DNA of 14,811 bases from Leptospira ellisii. GTDB taxonomy: Bacteria; Spirochaetota; Leptospiria; Leptospirales; Leptospiraceae. Positions within the stretch are counted from its first letter, which is position 1; the number at the start of each line of letters is the position of its first letter. The notes below the pieces were generated by a model. The model did not search any database, was not told where the DNA came from, and worked only from the letters and a program-made list of their open reading frames with translations. A program made the translations under genes and the position numbers. Shown here in pieces: positions 1-14,811 of the stretch. The stretch covers positions 1 through 14,811 of the forward strand of contig NZ_NPEF01000086.1 in the NCBI RefSeq assembly GCF_002811955.1, written 5' to 3'.

Positions 1-301
1 CGGATTCGCCCAAATTCAAAAGCGGAATCATCAATTCCCCTCGATAATCGCTGTCGATCGTTCCCGGAGAATTGGGGATCAAAATCCTGTTTTTGGTGGA
101 GAAGCCGGATCGAGGACGGATTTCGAAATGAAATTCCTCGGGAATGGAAAACGCAAGTCCCGTAGGAACCAGAACCACCTTCCCCGGCTCCAAAATCAGA
201 TCGGAATCCAGACAAGCGGGCACGTCGTAACCGGCGGAATGTTTCGTTTGGAGCAGAGGAAGCTCCGCGTTTTGTTTTAATTTTTTAACGGCGATTTTCA
301 T
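1..301 (-). CDS. dut: dUTP diphosphatase (dUTPase), 3' end cut by window edge
   Basis: Trimeric dUTPase hydrolyses dUTP to dUMP and pyrophosphate, keeping uracil out of DNA and supplying dUMP for dTMP synthesis. About 100 codons are present, read from ATG at 301-299 to the left window edge, so the C-terminal motifs 4 and 5 are missing. Motif 1 is visible as AGYDVPA near residue 24, motif 2 as PRSGFSTKN near residue 64, and motif 3 as GTIDSDYRGEL near residue 81, which includes the Asp and Tyr of the uracil/deoxyribose pocket. Motif 2 is RSGFS rather than the common RSGLA. It is the last visible gene of the minus-strand operon, 88 nt after the M16 peptidase stop. No good Shine-Dalgarno is seen before the ATG. 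The family call is secure; the full length is unknown. Confidence 0.95.
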   Translation of the reverse strand, partial: MKIAVKKLKQNAELPLLQTKHSAGYDVPACLDSDLILEPGKVVLVPTGLAFSIPEEFHFEIRPRSGFSTKNRILIPNSPGTIDSDYRGELMIPLLNLGES

Positions 302-389
302 AAGGAGAGGATTCCATGTTTCCAAAGGGCTGAATTTTTACTTTCGAAAAAGCGGGAAGGATTTTTAAAACCCGGAAAATCGATCCGAA

Positions 390-1676
<1,287 letters not shown>

Positions 1677-1692
1677 GGGCGTTTGAAAATCG

Positions 1693-3789
<2,097 letters not shown>

Positions 3790-3794
3790 GGAAC

Positions 3795-4061
<267 letters not shown>

Positions 4062-4999
4062 ATCGTGAATATACCTTTTTACCATTTTTCAGGCGATAGG
4101 CCCCCCTTTAAAGCTAATTTTTAGGAAACACTCTTAAATATTTATAATCCAGCTCATGAATCGCGTGTTCGTCCTTTTTGCACCATGCGAGAATCTCCCC
4201 CTCCGGAGAAACGAGTAAAAATTCCGTCCCCGGAATCCATTCAAGTTTCGTTTTTCTTCCGTTCAGAACGCTACGGACTTCCGTGCCGGGAATTTCCACG
4301 GTCGGAAACTCCAAAATCGATTCGGGAGGGTGGATTTTGACCTTCCCTTCCAGCAGATTTTCATAGGAATCGGCTTGGTTTAAATTCAACCTACCGATGC
4401 TCGTACGAACGAGCCGTTCCAAACGCATCGGAAAACCCGCCCGTTCGGAAACGTCCATTACGATCTTTCGAATATACGTTCCCGCGGAAACTCGAATCTT
4501 AAAAAAGATCGATTGAGGGGAGAACGTTCCGAGTTCGTATTGATAGATTTTGATTTTTCGGACCGCGGGAACAAGCGCCACTCCTTCCCGAAAAAGATCC
4601 GATCTTCTTTTGCCGTTTACTTTCAGCGCGGAAATCTCGGGAGCTTCCTGGGTTTCCCAGGTGGGAACCTGTAGGAACGAATCTCGAAGACGTTCCCGGT
4701 TTTCTTCGAACCAAAGGATCGTTTGCTCTTGGGAGACGGATTCCAAAATCTCCCCTTCCTTGTCCCCGGAATCCGTGGATTCGCCCGGTTTGATCCAAGC
4801 CTCGTAGGATTTTTCCTTTTCCAAAAATACGCTGGAAAAACTGGTACAACTTCCGATGGGAAGAATCATCAACCCGCTCGCGGCGCGGTCCAAAGTGCCG
4901 GTATGTCCTACTTTCTTAAGTCCGAGTTTTTTTCTAGCCTTGACCACAAGATCCGAGGAAGTCATTCCTTCCGGTTTGTGAACGAGTAGAAAACCGGAT

Positions 5000-5353
<354 letters not shown>

Positions 5354-5365
5354 AGTTCGTACCTT

Positions 5366-8038
<2,673 letters not shown>

Positions 8039-8055
8039 AATTGATACCCTGGTCT

Positions 8056-8102
8056 TCCGGAGTTCATAAGGCTCCGGACCGAGAAATTCCCCGAAGGGTT
8101 TC

Positions 8103-8104
<2 letters not shown>
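8056..8104 (-). promoter_or_regulatory. Two hairpins in the nusA-infB junction
   Basis: On the minus strand the nusA stop region forms GAGAAA-CCC-TTCG-GGG-AA-TTTCTC (8104-8081). The inner stem is capped by the very stable C(UUCG)G tetraloop; the outer 6-bp stem is separated from it by a two-base bulge, and the nusA TGA lies in the structure. A second hairpin, TCCGGAG...CTCCGGA (8078-8056), has a perfect 7-bp stem and a 9-nt loop. The infB Shine-Dalgarno (8050-8047) follows a few bases later. There is no T-run, so this is not an intrinsic terminator. A role in RNA processing, mRNA stability or IF2 translation is inference. Confidence 0.6.
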
Positions 8105-9987
<1,883 letters not shown>

Positions 9988-10012
9988 ACCCCGGCCTTAG
10001 AGAGAAAACTCA

Positions 10013-10065
<53 letters not shown>

Positions 10066-10075
10066 CGTGTAAAGT

Positions 10076-10107
10076 AAAAAAACCCGGGGATTCCCGAGCC
10101 TCGGGAA
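10076..10107 (-). promoter_or_regulatory. Possible terminator/antiterminator pair in the rimP leader
   Basis: On the minus strand, stem A is TTCCCGA (10107-10101), loop GGC, TCGGGAA (10097-10091): seven perfect pairs. Stem B is CTCGGG (10098-10093), loop AATC, CCCGGG (10088-10083): five Watson-Crick pairs and one G-U pair, followed at once by seven T (10082-10076). The 3' arm of A and the 5' arm of B share 10097-10093, so only one can form. This is the geometry of an attenuator reading toward rimP. No minus-strand gene lies immediately upstream that would need a terminator. Whether a transcript starts upstream of 10107 is not shown; a lone AATAAT hexamer at 10121-10116 is the only -10-like hint, with no good -35. 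Confidence 0.45.
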
Positions 10108-10128
10108 AAGGCAGGATTATTGCTTGTT

Positions 10129-10147
10129 TTCCAAGCGATACTTGGAA
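10129..10147. repeat. Perfect 7-bp inverted repeat before the lipoprotein gene
   Basis: TTCCAAG, spacer CGATA, CTTGGAA: a perfect dyad with 7-bp arms and a 5-nt centre, 35 nt before the lipoprotein ATG in the divergent region. It could be a small mRNA hairpin in the lipoprotein leader or a DNA operator serving either direction. No T-run follows on either strand, so it is not a terminator. Confidence 0.5.
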
Positions 10148-10182
10148 TGGTATCGTTACATTCTCACTCCAATCAGGTTTTC

Positions 10183-12824
<2,642 letters not shown>

Positions 12825-12825
12825 T

Positions 12826-13434
12826 ATGGGCGGAGGTTATCATTCCCGTTCTCCCGAGGAGTTCCGCAAGTTTCTGGAGGAAAGCCGCAAAAAATCGAGC
12901 GGAGGAAAATTCTCCCGAATCCGTCTGATTTTTATCCTCAACCTGGTGTTGGTCGTCTTAGTCATCGGAATGGTAGCGCGGGCGATGAACCCGAGCGCGC
13001 TCGGAGTCCAGGCGACTTCCCAAAAGATAAAACTGGATTCGATCTTGTTTTACGCAAAATCGGCCCGCGAAGGTAAAAGCGGATTTCCGACCTTCTTCCT
13101 GTTCATGAAGAACGAAAACGAATCCAAGGAACTCAGATTTCCGAACGGCGAATGGAAGTTTAGGATATCCTTAAACGCGCGGGACGGACTCGAATGTATC
13201 TCCGACGAATGGGTCGTTTCCGAAAGAAATTTATTTCCGGGAAAGATAGAATTCGCGCGTTTTCGCTGGAACGACGAAACCGTTTCCCGGCTTCCCCCCG
13301 ACTGTAGAACGGATCCGGATCCGGGGTTTCTGGAACGGATTTTCAATCGCATCAACCGCCAAAGCGGACTAACGTTGCGGCTTTCGATCGAACATGCGGG
13401 CAAATCGGAAACTTTGAATATCGAAAATCTCTGA
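12826..13434 (+). CDS. Single-pass membrane protein of unknown function
   Basis: A 202-residue protein I do not recognise. The N-terminal 30 residues are charged and probably cytoplasmic ([24 protein letters not shown]); one hydrophobic helix follows (about 33-53, [18 protein letters not shown]), then about 150 soluble residues that would face the periplasm by the positive-inside rule, with Lys/Arg concentrated before the helix. The soluble part looks beta-rich ([30 protein letters not shown]) and contains two cysteines, in LECIS and PPDCR, that could form a disulphide. No catalytic motif is apparent. It begins one base after the nnr stop (TGATATG) with a strong AAGGAGG, so it is the third gene of the lipoprotein-nnr operon. 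The reading frame and translation are well supported; the role is unknown. Confidence 0.85.
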   Translation: MGGGYHSRSPEEFRKFLEESRKKSSGGKFSRIRLIFILNLVLVVLVIGMVARAMNPSALGVQATSQKIKLDSILFYAKSAREGKSGFPTFFLFMKNENESKELRFPNGEWKFRISLNARDGLECISDEWVVSERNLFPGKIEFARFRWNDETVSRLPPDCRTDPDPGFLERIFNRINRQSGLTLRLSIEHAGKSETLNIENL

Positions 13435-13525
13435 GTTCCTCCCTTTCACTCCCCCACACAAGCGGTTCATTCCCGTTTTCGGTTTCGGATCTCTTTTTTA
13501 TGGGAATCCTCGGGTTCTTCGGAAA

Positions 13526-13542
13526 GTTCGTTGTTATCGAAC
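13526..13542. repeat. Short inverted repeat in the intergenic region before the DUF6157 gene
   Basis: GTTCG, loop TTGTTAT, CGAAC is a perfect 5-bp dyad in the 181-nt gap 13435-13615. It overlaps a loose -35-like TTGTTA (13531-13536); TAGAAT (13550-13555) resembles a -10 box but the spacing is only 13 nt. The gap otherwise shows T- and C-rich sequence without a convincing terminator hairpin. Could be an operator or a weak hairpin; it may also be chance. Confidence 0.25.
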
Positions 13543-13615
13543 GTTTAATTAGAATGGGGATAATTCCTTTCCGATTCTCGTCGAACGGAAAGCGCAAGGA
13601 CTTAAAAACTGGAAA

Positions 13616-14035
13616 ATGAAAACGCACACGACCAATTACCTGAATACGTTCATCGAAATCGCCGAGGATTGTCCCGTGGTCACCGGCGAAATCCCTCCCC
13701 TAAAAGGGGACAACAAAACCGTAGCCAATCTTCAGTTCGAAATGGTCGAAAAAAATCCGTATAAGTTCACGTCCGACGACGTGTTGTTCCAGGTCTACGC
13801 CGACCGCAATAATATTAAAAAAACGGAATATTCTTCCGCGCGGGCGGAATTTTTCTCCAAGGGACAACCCTGTTTTCGGACTTCCCCTTTGACGAAACGT
13901 TACGGCTGGGGCGTTCACAGCGATTCCGAAGGGAAAATCGCGGTTTACGGATGTGAAACGGCGGAATACAAAAAATTTTCCCGGGACAAAAAGCTGAAAG
14001 TGATCAAGGCCATGAAGTCGGGCGGGAAAAAATGA
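13616..14035 (+). CDS. DUF6157 family protein
   Basis: A 139-residue soluble protein matching my memory of the uncharacterised DUF6157 family, whose members begin HTTNYxxTFIEVAEDCPV and contain KTVAxLQYE, NPYxFTSDDVLF, EFFSKGQPCxRxSPLxKRYGWGVH and a late YG block. All are visible: HTTNYLNTFIEIAEDCPV (3-20), KTVANLQFEMVEKNPYKFTSDDVLF, EFFSKGQPCFRTSPLTKRYGWGVHSD and GKIAVYGCETAEYKKF. The C-terminus is very basic (RDKKLKVIKAMKSGGKK). No signal peptide or membrane helix. The function is unknown. ATG 13616 has a modest GGA 4 nt upstream. The gene ends in an ATGA overlap with the next gene, so the two are probably cotranscribed and coupled. Confidence 0.85.
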   Translation: MKTHTTNYLNTFIEIAEDCPVVTGEIPPLKGDNKTVANLQFEMVEKNPYKFTSDDVLFQVYADRNNIKKTEYSSARAEFFSKGQPCFRTSPLTKRYGWGVHSDSEGKIAVYGCETAEYKKFSRDKKLKVIKAMKSGGKK

Positions 14036-14451
14036 ATCTTCGAATTTCGGAAATCGATTGGATCGCGGTTATCGCGGCCACGATCATATATTGCGCGTTC
14101 AGCGGCGCCTGGCACAGGCGATTCGCATTCGGAAAGTTTTGGGAGGACGCGATGGGTTTTCAAAGACCGGAAGGTTGGAAGGAAACCCCCGCCTATTTTA
14201 TCGTGCCTTCCGTTTCCTGTTTTATCACCTCTTTTGGGATCGCCCTTTTGTTTAAACCGATCGGAGTAAACAACCTCGGCGAAGCGGTAACGCTGGGACT
14301 CGTATTGGGGATCGGAGTCGGAACCGCAGTCACGTTCACCAACGCCGTAATCCCCACTATGAGAAAACCGCTCGTCTTCGGGACGATCACAGGAACCGCG
14401 CACGCGATCGGAATCGTTTTAGCGACTTCGGTCCAATTCCTGCTCTCGTAA
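14032..14451 (+). CDS. DUF1761 family four-helix membrane protein
   Basis: A 139-residue inner-membrane protein with four predicted hydrophobic helices at about 8-26, 53-75, 83-108 and 113-138. The start DWIAVIAATIIYCAFSGAWHRRFAFGKFW resembles the DUF1761 opening (Asn/Asp-Trp, small-residue helix, Gly-x-x-Trp-Y/H, Phe-Gly-Lys-x-Trp), and the repeated Gly-rich helices fit the family. DUF1761 proteins have no established function. The ATG overlaps the preceding stop as ATGA. It is the last gene of the plus-strand group, and its stop lies 12 nt from the end of the convergent DUF1343 gene. Confidence 0.8.
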   Translation: MNLRISEIDWIAVIAATIIYCAFSGAWHRRFAFGKFWEDAMGFQRPEGWKETPAYFIVPSVSCFITSFGIALLFKPIGVNNLGEAVTLGLVLGIGVGTAVTFTNAVIPTMRKPLVFGTITGTAHAIGIVLATSVQFLLS

Positions 14452-14454
14452 TCC

Positions 14455-14493
14455 GGCCGCGGATCAGGATAAGAACCGCGCGGTCCTTTTTTT
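14455..14493 (+). terminator. Possible intrinsic terminator for the plus-strand pair
   Basis: GGCCGCG (14455-14461) can pair with CGCGG-T-CC (14479-14486), seven pairs with one bulged T and a long 17-nt loop, followed directly by seven T (14487-14493). It begins four bases after the DUF1761 stop and lies over the 3' end of the convergent minus-strand gene. The long loop and bulge make it a weak example; a smaller ACC-GCGC-GGT hairpin before the same T-run is an alternative. Confidence 0.4.
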
Positions 14494-14811
14494 CCAGTTC
14501 CTCTCGGATTCTTTCATATATTCTAATATTCTAAAATCATTCTCCTTTCCGCCGAGATAGTCCAGAAGTATGCGGTCTCCGACGAGAAGTTCGATCGCCG
14601 GTTTGTCGGATCGGAATTCGTAGGCACCGTCCCGATACGCGAAATCGTCGGGATATTCCTCTCGCAGCATGCGGATGAATTTCAAGGTGAAATACAATCC
14701 GTGGAACTTCTCCGGCTTTCGCAGCAGAATCTGATAGCCGCCGCATACGAGATCCTTGTGTTTATGAAACGTGGGCACGATGTTAAGCGGTCTCAAAGCG
14801 AACCGGTGGGT
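14464..14811 (-). CDS. C-terminal part of a DUF1343 (NamZ-type exo-muramidase) protein
   Basis: The last 115 codons of a minus-strand gene; the frame stays open to the right edge ([17 protein letters not shown]), so the 5' part is outside the window and the TTG at 14796 is not a true start. The segment [18 protein letters not shown] matches the DUF1343 signature PxFxKxxGxxCGGVQI, followed by a helix [17 protein letters not shown], an insertion, then [15 protein letters not shown] and a closing [13 protein letters not shown]1343 includes NamZ, an exo-beta-N-acetylmuramidase of peptidoglycan recycling in Bacillus and Bacteroidetes. The catalytic N-terminal region cannot be inspected, so enzyme activity is inferred from the family only. 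It converges on the DUF1761 gene with a 12-nt gap. Confidence 0.8.
   Translation of the reverse strand, partial: THRFALRPLNIVPTFHKHKDLVCGGYQILLRKPEKFHGLYFTLKFIRMLREEYPDDFAYRDGAYEFRSDKPAIELLVGDRILLDYLGGKENDFRILEYMKESERNWKKRTARFLS

Noticed and set aside
302..389. A terminator separating the M16 gene from dut.
   Set aside because: No stem with a following T-run was found on the minus strand, so dut is kept in the operon.
10120..10182. Longer lipoprotein starts at TTG 10120 or ATG 10147.
   Set aside because: They add residues before a good lipoprotein signal peptide, run through the 10129-10147 dyad, and have poorer ribosome sites than ATG 10183.
13435..13615. A sigma-70 promoter for the DUF6157 gene (TTGTTA with TAGAAT or GATAAT).
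   Set aside because: Spacings are 13 and 22 nt, outside the normal 16-18, so no promoter is called.

Overview
The window reads as spirochaete chromosome, almost certainly genus Leptospira. The grounds are the protein sequences themselves (an IF2 with a Gly-rich N-terminal repeat, Leptospira-like RimP, S15 and PNPase) and the lipoprotein gene next to rimP. Third codon positions are fairly GC-rich for the genus, which argues against the low-GC L. interrogans group, but the species cannot be fixed from the sequence alone.

Positions 1-9987 are one long minus-strand operon of translation and RNA-metabolism genes. In transcription order they are rimP, nusA, infB, rbfA, truB, rpsO, pnp, an M16 zinc peptidase and dut, which is cut by the left edge. 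The first seven have the same order as in Escherichia coli. Spacings are very tight: 1 nt for rimP/nusA, 12 nt for infB/rbfA, a 44-nt overlap for rbfA/truB, 5 nt for rpsO/pnp and 16 nt for pnp/M16. Together the genes cover 30S maturation (RimP, RbfA), transcription elongation and termination (NusA), initiation (IF2), tRNA pseudouridylation (TruB), a ribosomal protein (S15), RNA decay (PNPase), proteolysis and dUTP clearance.

Positions 9988-10182 are a divergent intergenic region. On the minus strand, ahead of rimP, it holds two mutually exclusive hairpins, the second followed by seven T: a terminator/antiterminator arrangement. A separate 7-bp inverted repeat lies ahead of the plus-strand lipoprotein gene.

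Positions 10183-13434 are a plus-strand three-gene operon joined by overlap or 1-nt spacing: a beta-propeller-like lipoprotein, the bifunctional NAD(P)H-hydrate repair enzyme (epimerase-dehydratase fusion), and a single-pass membrane protein of unknown function. After a 181-nt gap come two small plus-strand genes with an ATGA overlap, a DUF6157 protein and a four-helix DUF1761 membrane protein. The right edge carries the 3' end of a convergent minus-strand gene of the DUF1343 (NamZ-type exo-muramidase) family.

There are no IS elements, tRNA or rRNA genes, CRISPR arrays or prophage genes. The most unusual signals are the rimP leader hairpins, the homogenised 36-bp repeat in infB, a UUCG-capped hairpin at the nusA/infB junction, and altered conserved motifs in TruB. 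I found no clear new multi-gene defence or mobile system.
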